Positions 8,317 through 16,328 of a DNA stretch of 64,000 bases are shown here, piece after piece. Within the stretch, counting starts at the first letter, position 1. Each line of letters opens with the position of its first letter. The notes below the pieces were generated by a model, which was given only the letters and a program-made list of their open reading frames with translations, ran no database searches and was not told the DNA's origin. The position numbers and the translations under genes are program-made. Source of the stretch: JAVBTR01 sp031556065. Its GTDB lineage: Bacteria > Bacillota > Clostridia > Christensenellales > Aristaeellaceae. The stretch lies in contig JAVBTR010000032.1 of the NCBI GenBank assembly GCA_031556065.1, forward strand, positions 40,193 to 104,192. Reading direction: 5' to 3'.

Positions 8317-8394
8317 GGTTTGTTTTGTTGCCTTGTCGTATCGTTTGTTGTAAATGGTGATGGTTTGGTCGAATCCAATTATTCCGCATCCCTC

Positions 8395-8787
8395 CTAGCT
8401 GTCGCAGTTCGTTTGTATTACGCGGGACATGAGATTAAGGGGGCGGCGTAGCCAACGGCGGCAAATGGAAAGGTAAACCGATGCCTCGCTAGATGCGCCG
8501 CTGTCTCCGTATCTGCTTCCATAGCTTATAGAAAACCCGTCATTGCTGATGGAAGAAATGGCACCGGAGCCAACCGGGCTTTGGCTGAATGCACTAATTG
8601 CATCAACTATCTCGCATTCACAGCGTGAAAGCTGGTCTTGCATGGATTCAGGCGCATTTGCCGCCGCCCCGTAGGTGCTGTTCATAATTTCTTGGTATGC
8701 GTCTGGGACGTCCCTGTTATATTTGCTTTCCGACAGCTTGCCGCCGTACGTATTTTTGTAGAAGTCGAACGTGCTAAAGGTCTGCAC
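8395..8787 (-). CDS. Probable head-tail connector protein
   Basis: 130 residues, GTG start with AAGGAG seven bases upstream. It directly follows the major capsid gene, where siphophages encode the first head-tail connector. The helical sequence (FDFYKNTYGGKLSES, SRCECEIVDAISAF, SEASVYLSICRRWLRRPLNLMS) fits the all-helical adaptor fold (gp6/gp15-like). Family membership is inferred from position and helical content. Confidence 0.65.
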   Translation of the reverse strand: MQTFSTFDFYKNTYGGKLSESKYNRDVPDAYQEIMNSTYGAAANAPESMQDQLSRCECEIVDAISAFSQSPVGSGAISSISNDGFSISYGSRYGDSGASSEASVYLSICRRWLRRPLNLMSRVIQTNCDS

Positions 8788-8798
8788 GGTATCACTCC

Positions 8799-9698
8799 TT
8801 ACGGCGTGGCGGGCGGCGCGGAGACTTTGACAACGGCCTTTTTGTTGTCGTCGATGATAAACTCACCGGCCTTTCCAGCACCTTGTAAGGCAACGCCGTC
8901 AAAGTCCTCGCTTGGGATGGTGCGAACGGTATTGATACCAGTGAACGCCTTGCCCACGTTTTCAATGTAGGTGTAGGCGGCGTAGACATCGGTGTCGACC
9001 GTCAACATTGCGTCAGGAATGGGACGAATTAGGAAATCTTTGAAACGAACGATATTGTTAGTATCTACGTTGACGCTGGAATTCTTGCCCGTTACCGTAA
9101 GGGGATGGTCTACGATGGCGTTATACAGCGCGGGGTTGACCGTGGCAATACGGGTGCCGATGGCTTCGATATTGACATAATAGGCATCTAGCGCATTGAA
9201 CAACGCCAGAACGTCGGCGGCATCATAGGAAGTCAGTGCTTCGGTGTTCCCGGCAACGCTGGCAATAAAAGCCGCGTGCTTTTGATTGAACAGCCGGGTC
9301 TTGGCCTGTGCTTGCAGCTCGAGACGGTCGGCGGTCGCGGCATCGAGGCTGTTGTTTACCGTGTGGATGTCGATTCCTTCGTGATACGCCCAGTTCCAAG
9401 AATACGGAACGTCGGTATTGGTGTAGATGATTTCAGTACGCTCACCAAAGCGGTTGCTGTTGCCAGTGCCGGTGCCGAAGGCGACGTTTGCCCCCATGTT
9501 GTAGTTGCCGACAACCACGGGAATGTCGCTAGTCTTTACCGAGAAAGCGGTATCCTTTTCACTCACACCGTCGAGCGCTTCAAGCCCACCGGCGAAAAAG
9601 TCGCCGAAATAAGATTGAACCGAAAAAACGGCGGCCAGAAGGTCGCGGAACTGCCGTTCATACCTGCGAACGGGGAGATTGTTGTTTTCAGTAGGCAT
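8799..9698 (-). CDS. Major capsid protein
   Basis: 299 residues, expected length for an HK97-fold capsid subunit without a long delta domain. It follows the scaffold gene and precedes the connectors. The N-terminal arm (PVRRYERQFRDLLAAVFSVQSYFGDF) and the inner segment with EGIDIHTVNNSLDAATADRLELQAQAKTRLFN are typical of Clostridia phage capsid proteins. The acidic beta segments (VRFKDFLIRPIPDAMLTVDTDVYAAYTYIENVG) fit the P-domain. Start ATG with AAAGGAG upstream. Confidence 0.85.
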   Translation of the reverse strand: MPTENNNLPVRRYERQFRDLLAAVFSVQSYFGDFFAGGLEALDGVSEKDTAFSVKTSDIPVVVGNYNMGANVAFGTGTGNSNRFGERTEIIYTNTDVPYSWNWAYHEGIDIHTVNNSLDAATADRLELQAQAKTRLFNQKHAAFIASVAGNTEALTSYDAADVLALFNALDAYYVNIEAIGTRIATVNPALYNAIVDHPLTVTGKNSSVNVDTNNIVRFKDFLIRPIPDAMLTVDTDVYAAYTYIENVGKAFTGINTVRTIPSEDFDGVALQGAGKAGEFIIDDNKKAVVKVSAPPATP

Positions 9699-9709
9699 AA
9701 TTTACTCCT

Positions 9710-10276
9710 TTATTTTTTGTACTTTGCAATTCGCTTGGTGATTTCGTCTTCATCACCGAGCATTGATGTGCTACCCGTACCGGCTGCATACACCGGCGGG
9801 CGTTCCGTTTTTGTGAATGGAAAATCAGCAATAGCCAGATCAAGAGCCGCCTCAAAGCCCGTTTTTTCGTCCGTGTAGCTTTCTGCGAGTTTGATGTACC
9901 GGGCCATTTTGTCAGCAGGAACGCCTTTTCCGAGTGCCGCGATTTGGTGATGCAGGGTTTCGTTCTTGGCTTTCTCGGCGGTCAACGCAGTATCTTTTTC
10001 CTGTAACTGCTGCTCGGGGGTTACCTGTTTCGACTTCCATTCGTTGGTCATCTTGGCGATGGTGTCAGCATCAAGCCCCTGCTGTTGCAGCATGGATTTG
10101 AATACTGCTTCCATCTTCTTTTCCGCTGCATCTACCGCCTTGGCCTCTGCTTTGGATACGATAGAATCTACGTCCACCTGTGCCGCAGGCGCGTGGGCCG
10201 TCTGGCTAGGTGTTTGGGTCGCCGGTGCAGTTGCGGCCTGCGCCGTGGTGCCGTTTGTGGTGGTATTATTCTCCAT
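9710..10276 (-). CDS. Phage scaffolding protein
   Basis: 188 residues from the ATG at 10,276, which has AAAGGA six bases upstream; an earlier in-frame start would add residues without a ribosome site. The sequence is low complexity at the start (Thr/Ala/Gln/Pro), then a helical coiled-coil (VDSIVSKAEAKAVDAAEKKMEAVFKSML ... EQQLQEKDTALTAEKAKNETLHHQIAAL) and a short C-terminal basic motif (DEITKRIAKYKK), as in DUF4355/gp20-like scaffolds. It lies between the minor capsid and major capsid genes. Confidence 0.8.
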   Translation of the reverse strand: MENNTTTNGTTAQAATAPATQTPSQTAHAPAAQVDVDSIVSKAEAKAVDAAEKKMEAVFKSMLQQQGLDADTIAKMTNEWKSKQVTPEQQLQEKDTALTAEKAKNETLHHQIAALGKGVPADKMARYIKLAESYTDEKTGFEAALDLAIADFPFTKTERPPVYAAGTGSTSMLGDEDEITKRIAKYKK

Positions 10277-10369
10277 TGTGAATCCTTTCCCGGCGTTTGC
10301 CGTTGCCGTTTTAGGGCCGTCGCCCGCTAAATTTGTATCGAAAAAGGCCGCCCTCGCGGTCTTGATCAA

Positions 10370-11536
10370 TTAGGCTGAATATTGCGCCCCGGCCCTCTCG
10401 CGGAAGTAGTCCCGTTTAAGCCCGGTTTGCTTGATAAAGCCCCGCTGAATCTCTTGCCAATAAAGCACCTTGTCGTATGCCACCCATGCTGCGTTTGTAA
10501 GCGATAGTTTTTCGACTGCATTCGGTGCCGCATCTGCCGCAATGCCCATGGCATTATCTTCACGCTTCCATCGCCTGATTCGGCGCTCTATGTAGCGTTG
10601 ATGCTGTGTAGCGTCGTATAGGCTCATGTTCTTGCCGTTATAGGTAACCGTCTTGCTGTTGTATTCGCGCAGTTTGTCATAGCTATATGCGGGATCTGAT
10701 AGGCCCTCAAAGTATGGGAAGAAGCTGTGCCGACAATTCCAACCACACAAGCCGGGGCCTGTACCGTATCCCGTTTCCTGGTAGAAGCTGGGATATTTAT
10801 CGGATGTACCCCTTATTGAAAATATCTTGCCTTGCCATACAGCATGATCAGGTCGTGCGCCATGGTGCGCCGTGGTCTCCACCAAGTCGGTGCCCATTTG
10901 CTCAATGTTGGCTAGCTGCACTTCTGCTGCCGTCTGGTTGACCCCTGTGAGCGTTGCGCGTCTGAAAGCCGCGTCAAGATAGTCCGTGTGATTGGTGGGG
11001 TATGTGATGGCCTCTATACCGTTGCGCGTTAGGTCTTTTATGCCGTCCTTGATCGCTTGCTGATACGAAAAACCACCAAACGTAAATTGATGATAAGCGC
11101 GGTCAAGCACCCTCTCAAACTGCCTGGTGGCTGTGTTGGCTGTGGTCTTTGTCAGGTTTTGGTACTCGTCGAGTGTTTTTACAAGCCCTGCGCGTATGAT
11201 CTGTTGCAGGTACGCATTTTCGGCAAGCGGGATAGGGGAGTATCCAGCAGCGCGGTATATTTGATCGTCTGTTGAGATAGTGCGCGTTGCAGCCTCGTCA
11301 AACAGGTCTATTAGCTGCTTTTCAGCGACGTTCAGAGCTTCACTTAACCGGGCAATAATGTAATCATGCCCTGCGCCGATGGCCTCGAGCCGATACAATT
11401 GCCATTGGGTGGCGTCGGTTATGCTCCCGCCCTTTGCGATTCGCCGCGCCATATCGTTTATGATATCTTGTTCGGCCTGGGATATGGTCTTTACAATAAC
11501 GTCCGGCAGGTCATCAAGTTGGCGAAACGTAAGCAT
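10370..11536 (-). CDS. Phage minor capsid protein (Phage_min_cap2-like)
   Basis: 388 residues. Expected inside or near the portal vertex in procapsids. Seen: an N-terminal helical region beginning MLTFRQLDDLPDVIVKTI, a middle with GGFSYQQAIKDGIKDL, and a C-terminal part with the conserved TTAHHGARPDHAVWQGKIFSI, and GYGTGPGLCGWNCRHSFFPYF carrying the His and Cys residues typical of the family. Start ATG three bases after the portal stop. The C-terminus (RERAGAQYSA) is at the usual length. Confidence 0.85.
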   Translation of the reverse strand: MLTFRQLDDLPDVIVKTISQAEQDIINDMARRIAKGGSITDATQWQLYRLEAIGAGHDYIIARLSEALNVAEKQLIDLFDEAATRTISTDDQIYRAAGYSPIPLAENAYLQQIIRAGLVKTLDEYQNLTKTTANTATRQFERVLDRAYHQFTFGGFSYQQAIKDGIKDLTRNGIEAITYPTNHTDYLDAAFRRATLTGVNQTAAEVQLANIEQMGTDLVETTAHHGARPDHAVWQGKIFSIRGTSDKYPSFYQETGYGTGPGLCGWNCRHSFFPYFEGLSDPAYSYDKLREYNSKTVTYNGKNMSLYDATQHQRYIERRIRRWKREDNAMGIAADAAPNAVEKLSLTNAAWVAYDKVLYWQEIQRGFIKQTGLKRDYFRERAGAQYSA

Positions 11537-11538
11537 GT

Positions 11539-12942
11539 CTATTCATCCTCGCCAGCGCTGTATCGATTATTCCCGAAAATACCGCCCGTTCGAGCTGGCA
11601 TATACTTTTTGCGCACCCTTGCGAAGTCTTCCGGGGTTTCCAACGGTTCATCGTAGAGCCACGCGGGAACATACTCCTCTTTCAAATACCCGCTATCAGC
11701 CGCGCCTTTCAGGCGCGCATACTCTTTGTCCTCGTCATACAAGACGCCATTTCCCCAGGTTATGAGGGATTCGGGTGGGGCGGATGGCCAACCATAGTAG
11801 ATGCTGCCAAGAACGCCTATCAAGCGAAGCGATTCCTCGTAAGCATCGTTCCACATACCCTGAAAATCTTCGACGGTGAGCGCATAGCGTCCAGAGGATG
11901 TCAAAACCTCCGTGGCCGTCTTATCCTCGCTTTCGACGTGAGACAATATACCGCGCCGCAATCCGCATATGTTTTCAATGTGCCGTAGTAGCTGGTTTTC
12001 TCTCTCCTCTAATTCTTCCTGGTGGGGAGTTGGATTGTATACCGTTATCCCAACATTGTCGGGCATATCGTCCAGCGCCTGAATGTATTTGGGAACGCCG
12101 ACGAGGTTGCCTTTTTCGTCCTTGTGAAAAACATCTTCCGATACGGCCATATGCGGCTCAGTGAGTTCGTACTCGTTATCTGTTCGCTTCGCGTGTTTGT
12201 ATACGTTTAGGATCTCGCCAGCGGCGGCGGCATAAACAGATACGCCATCGTCGGAACCGTCCACGCAGTTTTCCATGGGACACTTTACCGGGACAAGGCC
12301 AAGGTTCCATATTGGAACGCTGAATGTCACAGAAGATTCTAAGCCTGCGTACTTCTTCACAGAAGACAAGGGAATATTAGTCCCAAGGATGCCGCGCGCG
12401 TCAGAACGAAACAGCGCGTTTTGAATCGTGAGGAACCCGTTTTCGTCTACTGTTCGTTTTTCGCATAGCGTGTAAAAATACTTACCTTCCGCAAAGCAAT
12501 CGCTTGTTCCGATACTGGTATCGTTCCCCGCGATATCCCTCGCAAAAACTATGTATGCCGTGCGGGGGATGAACGAAAATATAAAACTGTTGCGATACGG
12601 GATAGGCTTAAGATAGCCAGCGCCGCCGATCAGCGTTTTTTGAAACACGCCCTTTTTGCATCTGTTCAGGGCCTCGACGGCTTGCTTGATGTCTTTATTG
12701 CTCTCGTCGGCAGAATACTCGTATTCGCCAAAAGCCGCCTTGTACAGGCCATCAACAACAACATAGGGGATGCTCTGCGCGGGATCGATAGCGCAATCGC
12801 CATTTGCCGGCGCGTTGAAATACATACTAAACCATAGCTGAATCGCTTCTTGCATTTCCGGCGTAGTGATATCCGGCACGCCGAACGCGTCCTTGATGTT
12901 TTTGACTGTGTCGATATTGGAAAGGGCGCTAATAAAAGCCAA
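11539..12942 (-). CDS. Phage portal protein
   Basis: 467 residues from a TTG at 12,942 that follows AAGGAGG by nine bases; the longer open frame upstream is a shadow of the neighbouring small gene. The protein (AFISALSNIDTVKNIKDAFGVPDITTPEM) has a portal layout: N-terminal wing, a stem region near YNPTPHQEELEERENQLLRHIENICGLRRGIL, and a clip/crown end. It forms the dodecameric ring through which DNA enters and leaves. It lies just after terminase, separated by one small gene. Confidence 0.85.
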   Translation of the reverse strand: MAFISALSNIDTVKNIKDAFGVPDITTPEMQEAIQLWFSMYFNAPANGDCAIDPAQSIPYVVVDGLYKAAFGEYEYSADESNKDIKQAVEALNRCKKGVFQKTLIGGAGYLKPIPYRNSFIFSFIPRTAYIVFARDIAGNDTSIGTSDCFAEGKYFYTLCEKRTVDENGFLTIQNALFRSDARGILGTNIPLSSVKKYAGLESSVTFSVPIWNLGLVPVKCPMENCVDGSDDGVSVYAAAAGEILNVYKHAKRTDNEYELTEPHMAVSEDVFHKDEKGNLVGVPKYIQALDDMPDNVGITVYNPTPHQEELEERENQLLRHIENICGLRRGILSHVESEDKTATEVLTSSGRYALTVEDFQGMWNDAYEESLRLIGVLGSIYYGWPSAPPESLITWGNGVLYDEDKEYARLKGAADSGYLKEEYVPAWLYDEPLETPEDFARVRKKYMPARTGGIFGNNRYSAGEDE

Positions 12943-12956
12943 TGGCTGCCGCCTCC

Positions 12957-13157
12957 TTACGTCGTTTTGTTTTGAATTATGATGCGCCTTGAGGCCTTTT
13001 GCCCTTCGAGCAAACCGCTTATGTAGGCTTGCTTTTGGGCCACCTCCGCGATTAAACCTTGATTCCGCTGCTTGAGGCGCTCTATTTCTTCTTCTAGCGT
13101 GGCCCTCGCAACAGCGGGGAGATATTTCCGAACGATCCACGACTTGAGCCGGTTCAT
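12957..13157 (-). CDS. Small coiled-coil phage protein
   Basis: 66 residues, start overlapping the terminase stop (TAATG), so coupled. Mostly one helix with heptad pattern (ATLEEEIERLKQRNQGLIAEVAQKQAYISGLLEGQ), basic ends. It sits between large terminase and portal. Function unknown; position suggests a packaging accessory. Confidence 0.7.
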   Translation of the reverse strand: MNRLKSWIVRKYLPAVARATLEEEIERLKQRNQGLIAEVAQKQAYISGLLEGQKASRRIIIQNKTT

Positions 13158-14398
13158 TATTGTCCCTTTCTGCGCCAGACGCGTTCCATTGCATAGCGCA
13201 CCATGTCGATGGCGTGATTGTTTTTGTCCGGATAGCCGCTTACAACGGCCCCGGTCTTGTCTTTTTCATATTCGTATTCCCGAAACTCTTTAGCCGTCTC
13301 TGGGCACCGCTCCGGGTCAACGATGATGGCCGCCAGGGATTGCAGCCACTTCATGCCGTAGTCGACGCTGCCAGGGCCTTTAATCGCGCCATGGCAGTTT
13401 AGATCGTAGCTTCGGTAGTCCATGACGCTCTTATCCTCCGCGCTGTCGGCTGTGATCAGATCGCCATTTGTGACCCCTTTTGCCTTGCGTAGATGGTCTG
13501 CGGTTGCCTGGTTTGATGTCTTGTTCGCCCTATACTCATCGAAGACGTATAAGGCCCGCCTGGCTGCGTCGTAGTGCATCTTGCCCCAGTGGAACGGATC
13601 CGGGAACCAACCCCAGTCAATGCCCATGTAAATGCGGTCAAAGCGCCTGATTTCATCATCCGTGATTCTACGTGACACCACATTGTCAAACACGCTGCCG
13701 CCGGTGCCGTTTGGCACGCCTTCGTATTCATGCTCGTATGCCTTCGGGTTGGTCTTTAACAGGTGTTCCGCATCATCCAAGAACCGTTGACCCAGCCAAT
13801 TGGCAGGCGTTGTCTTGTAGGTGCTGTGGTGTATAAGCTGCCCCGGCTTGTCATCCTCACAGTAGCGGTTTGCCCAATTGTCTTTTGTTTTGGGCGGGTT
13901 AAAAGTCTTTATCTCAAAAGCCAATGGGCCACCGCGAAGAACGGATTGTTCAATGTTTCGGACTTCTTCTGCTCCGGCGAACTGGTCAAGTTCTTCCATG
14001 TGCAGAAAGCCGATATAGCCGAACGATACCTTGATAGATTTGATCTTCCCCGGATCGTCGGCCCCAAAGAACATAATCTTTTGCCCTGTCGGCTTGTAGG
14101 TGATCTCCATGGGCGATACCGTGAACTTAAATTTGTTATACAGCCCAAGCGCCTGGATCGCCCAAACGTATTGAGCGTATACCGTCGTGCGCAGCGTGTT
14201 GGATACCTTACGCATCACAACGCCGTGTATGTTCGGGTTTTTTTTCAAAAGCTGGATCGCCTCGACGGAAGCGTAGGAAGATTTGGCGCTACCACGCCCG
14301 CCTTTTAAAACCAGCTGATTGCATTTGCCGGATTTTATGGCCCGGTGCGGCTCACTGAAAGCGGGGGAAACGATTTCGCTAAGTCTATAAGTCGTCAA
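13157..14398 (-). CDS. terL: Terminase large subunit (PBSX type)
   Basis: 413 residues. Packages DNA into the procapsid using ATP and cuts the concatemer. Walker A is GGRGSAKSS (about residue 34), Walker B is IGFLHMEELDQF (about residue 130), the coupling motif region follows, and the nuclease domain shows YMGIDWGWFPDPFHW and LITADSAEDKS, the expected acidic metal ligands. The length is usual for PBSX/SPP1-like terminases. The TTG start overlaps the small subunit gene by 14 bases. Confidence 0.93.
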   Translation of the reverse strand: MTTYRLSEIVSPAFSEPHRAIKSGKCNQLVLKGGRGSAKSSYASVEAIQLLKKNPNIHGVVMRKVSNTLRTTVYAQYVWAIQALGLYNKFKFTVSPMEITYKPTGQKIMFFGADDPGKIKSIKVSFGYIGFLHMEELDQFAGAEEVRNIEQSVLRGGPLAFEIKTFNPPKTKDNWANRYCEDDKPGQLIHHSTYKTTPANWLGQRFLDDAEHLLKTNPKAYEHEYEGVPNGTGGSVFDNVVSRRITDDEIRRFDRIYMGIDWGWFPDPFHWGKMHYDAARRALYVFDEYRANKTSNQATADHLRKAKGVTNGDLITADSAEDKSVMDYRSYDLNCHGAIKGPGSVDYGMKWLQSLAAIIVDPERCPETAKEFREYEYEKDKTGAVVSGYPDKNNHAIDMVRYAMERVWRRKGQ

Positions 14399-14792
14399 TG
14401 ATCGTCACCCCGTCTTTATCGCTCCCGGCTTCCTCCTGCGCCCACTTAAAATTGTGCCGCAAGGAGAACTCCGCACCCCGCGAACCGTCGCGGTCATACA
14501 GGCGTTGTTCGGCATAAGCCTCGCAGCGAGCCTTTGCGCGCGTAACCGTGTCCATGAATGCTTTTTTGCCCTGATAGTTTAACAGCGTCTGCCGTGATGT
14601 AAATCCTAATGCCAAAGCCAAACCTGTAACGGTAGGCGGTCGAGCGTGAACAATAATTGGATCACCATGCTTGGTTAAAACAGCTTCCCCTTCATCGTCC
14701 ATCAACACTTCGCCTTCACATTCTGTAAAATACTTGTCGATAAGCTCCTGCATCTGCTCGGAACTTATAAATCTGGGCTTTGCACCCGCCAC
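14385..14792 (-). CDS. terS: Terminase small subunit
   Basis: 135 residues from GTG at 14,792, chosen because GGAGGTGA lies seven bases upstream. Binds the packaging start site on phage DNA. Seen: a helix-turn-helix-like stretch (TVTGLALALGFTSRQTLLNYQ), then a basic helical part with YAEQRLYDRDGSRGAEFSLRHNFKW, a signature of terminase small subunits of this class. Its end overlaps terL. First gene of the late operon. Confidence 0.88.
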   Translation of the reverse strand: MAGAKPRFISSEQMQELIDKYFTECEGEVLMDDEGEAVLTKHGDPIIVHARPPTVTGLALALGFTSRQTLLNYQGKKAFMDTVTRAKARCEAYAEQRLYDRDGSRGAEFSLRHNFKWAQEEAGSDKDGVTIIDDL

Positions 14793-14972
14793 GCTCTCAC
14801 CTCCTGTTGTTCTGGTATGTTTTTGATACCACAAGAACCATTTTTTCACCGCTTTTTATATTTTTCGTCGCTTTTCATTTGCTAATTTTGTCGAAAAATG
14901 TAGAGCTACAGCAAGTTTTGATGATTGCTAATGATTTTAAATGAAAACATACCATAAGTAAAAATGTTGTGC

Positions 14973-14978
14973 TATGAT
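14973..14978 (+). promoter_or_regulatory. Putative extended -10 for the small plus-strand ORF
   Basis: TGCTATGAT (TATGAT at 14,973-14,978) lies about 26 bases upstream of the small ORF at 15,004. The -35 region is poor (TACCAT), so activity would depend on the extended -10 element. Confidence 0.4.
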
Positions 14979-15003
14979 TAATGACGAAAGGAGGTGAAAA
15001 ACA

Positions 15004-15195
15004 ATGGATCCAAACGCTTTAACCATCGTAAAACTATTAATAGAAATCACACTCGCTATAATCCTAACTGTAAAAGCATCTAGAGCCAGCCCCCCGAATG
15101 AACGTGTCACAATCATAACAAAAAGACGTCCTAGATCCCGCAAAAGCAGAAACATAAGACGCCCTCAAGTAGAAAAGAAAAACAATCGCAAATAA
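15004..15195 (+). CDS. Small membrane-anchored basic protein
   Basis: 63 residues on the strand opposite the late operon, between terS and the ArpU-like gene. AAAGGAGGTG lies seven bases before the ATG, a near-perfect ribosome site. Residues 5-24 are one hydrophobic span (LTIVKLLIEITLAIILTV), the rest is strongly basic (KRRPRSRKSRN, EKKNNRK). A terminator follows at once. The isolated unit with own signals suggests a lysogen-expressed small gene. Function unknown. Confidence 0.7.
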   Translation: MDPNALTIVKLLIEITLAIILTVKASRASPPNERVTIITKRRPRSRKSRNIRRPQVEKKNNRK

Positions 15196-15205
15196 TCGTT
15201 CGAGT

Positions 15206-15232
15206 GGATGGGTTGCAGCCCATCCGCTTTTC
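15206..15232 (+). terminator. Terminator of the small basic protein gene
   Basis: GGATGGG pairs with CCCATCC across TTGCAG, followed by GCTTTTCTTTT. It begins 11 bases after the stop codon. Confidence 0.8.
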
Positions 15233-15328
15233 TTTTCCACTTTTATTATACCTTCTTTCTTTTTTTTCGCAATAGCACAACTCCAAATTCGATACTCCTT
15301 CTCATTTTTCGCCAAGAAAACAGTCGAA

Positions 15329-15353
15329 AAAGAGCGCCGTTGTGACGCTCTTT
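15329..15353 (-). terminator. Hairpin with A/T flanks, likely bidirectional terminator
   Basis: AAAGAGCG pairs perfectly with CGCTCTTT across nine bases; on the minus strand it is followed by TTTTTCGACTGTTTT. It could end transcription coming from the ArpU-like gene before the late operon. Confidence 0.55.
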
Positions 15354-15457
15354 GGGATCGGTGCGACGGAAGAACCACCAAGCCGCCGCTATGCCGTATC
15401 CGTTTAAATATTATGCGGCCTTTGTCATAATGGCGCACGCCTGGCCGCTCTGGCGAT

Positions 15458-15522
15458 TGGGTTTAAAGCGCTTTAACCCACATACAGAATAACATACTTT
15501 AGCCCGGACATTCACGGACATT
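15458..15522. repeat. Palindrome and tandem CGGACATT repeats in the ArpU-terS gap
   Basis: Positions 15,458-15,480 form a near-perfect palindrome with 11-base arms (TGGGTT(T)AAAGC / GCTTTAACCCA, one extra T). Next to it CGGACATT occurs twice (15,505-15,512 and 15,515-15,522), 10 bases apart, one helical turn. This non-coding stretch of about 330 bases between the ArpU-like gene and the plus-strand ORF otherwise holds only the two terminators. It could contain late promoter operators or a packaging site. Confidence 0.5.
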
Positions 15523-15523
15523 A

Positions 15524-15949
15524 TTATGCCGTCTGCCTATGTACACCAAATAGCCTTTCGAGTGCAACGGCATGAATCCGGCGACATTGCCTTTCATCGT
15601 AGTGCATCCGCTCCGCTACCTCCGGCCAGGTATAGCCATCAATATACTTTAGCTTAAGCACTTCCCGGTGTTTGGTGTTTTGCAATGCGTTTATTGTCTG
15701 TTCGACCTGTCCCGACTTCGACAGATATTCGCTTATGCGTCCCTGTGCATTGTTTGTGATATCCGCAATAGCCGAACCGCCTTCCCCTGTCCCGTCCTTC
15801 AATGGTGTACCCCTGCCGCCCGTAATGCCACACGTCAGCCCGCCAAACTCTGCCAAACTCCTAAGCTTTAAAATCCGCTCCTGGGCATTCTGGGCTTCGA
15901 TAGCCAAGGCGGCGCAGTTCTTTAAATCCTCATAGGTAATCGTATTCAT
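15524..15949 (-). CDS. ArpU/sigma-70 region 4-like phage transcription regulator (DUF1492-like)
   Basis: 141 residues. N-terminal helices (LKNCAALAIEAQNAQERILKLRSLAEFG) and a C-terminal helix-turn-helix (NTKHREVLKLKYIDGYTWPEVAERMHYDERQCRRIHAVALERL) like sigma-70 region 4. Such proteins sit just before the terminase genes in Firmicute phages and are thought to switch on late transcription (ArpU, RinA-like). The ATG overlaps the stop of the zinc-ribbon gene (ATGA). Confidence 0.8.
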   Translation of the reverse strand: MNTITYEDLKNCAALAIEAQNAQERILKLRSLAEFGGLTCGITGGRGTPLKDGTGEGGSAIADITNNAQGRISEYLSKSGQVEQTINALQNTKHREVLKLKYIDGYTWPEVAERMHYDERQCRRIHAVALERLFGVHRQTA

Positions 15950-16113
15950 TCCCTTTTCGCCTCCGTTTCTCTTCGAAACTCCACCCGTTCTACTGTCTTA
16001 AACCTGTATCCGCAGTCTTCGCATTCCCGCGTCCTGGTCACGGTGTTTTGCCTTCTATCATCCACACTACGCATTGTATCAGCTCTGCCGTTGCATTTAG
16101 GACAATAAATCAC
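15946..16113 (-). CDS. Small zinc-ribbon protein (NrdR N-terminus-like)
   Basis: 55 residues from GTG at 16,113, with AAGGAG eight bases upstream; the longer open frame upstream is a shadow. The protein is a zinc ribbon: CPKCNG, then CEDCGYRFKTVE, with R-S-V-D-D-R-R-Q between, like the N-terminal DNA-binding part of NrdR without its ATP-cone. Overlaps both neighbours by four bases. Probably a nucleic-acid-binding regulator. Confidence 0.75.
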   Translation of the reverse strand: MIYCPKCNGRADTMRSVDDRRQNTVTRTRECEDCGYRFKTVERVEFRRETEAKRE

Positions 16114-16328
16114 ACAATCAGCTCCTTTCCGCGCTCGTGCGCACTTAGCTTTGACAGGAACCAGCGCTTGCGGTAAAGAACAACGCTCAAAAAGGTATTC
16201 TTCACATATACGCCTTCGTCGTCTATCTTCGTAACGGCTCCGCTCATTAGACGACCATCGCCTGCGATGATCCAAACCAGATCGCCAATTGATAAAACTT
16301 TTTTGATTGCCAGCATATCGTTTTTCAT
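16110..16328 (-). CDS. Small phage protein of unknown function
   Basis: 72 residues with a beta-rich SH3-like look (SIGDLVWIIAGDGRLMSGAVTKIDDEGVYVKN). GGAGG lies before the ATG, which overlaps the helicase stop; its own stop overlaps the next GTG. Tightly coupled to the replication operon. Role unknown. Confidence 0.65.
   Translation of the reverse strand: MKNDMLAIKKVLSIGDLVWIIAGDGRLMSGAVTKIDDEGVYVKNTFLSVVLYRKRWFLSKLSAHERGKELIV

Noticed and set aside
12943..13194. Longer N-terminus for the portal protein
   Set aside because: The added part is Arg/Pro-rich shadow of the small coiled-coil gene; the TTG at 12,942 has a proper ribosome site.
15355..15500. Possible tRNA between the ArpU-like gene and terS
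   Set aside because: The folded stretch contains palindromes but no cloverleaf with TTCRA loop or acceptor stem on either strand.
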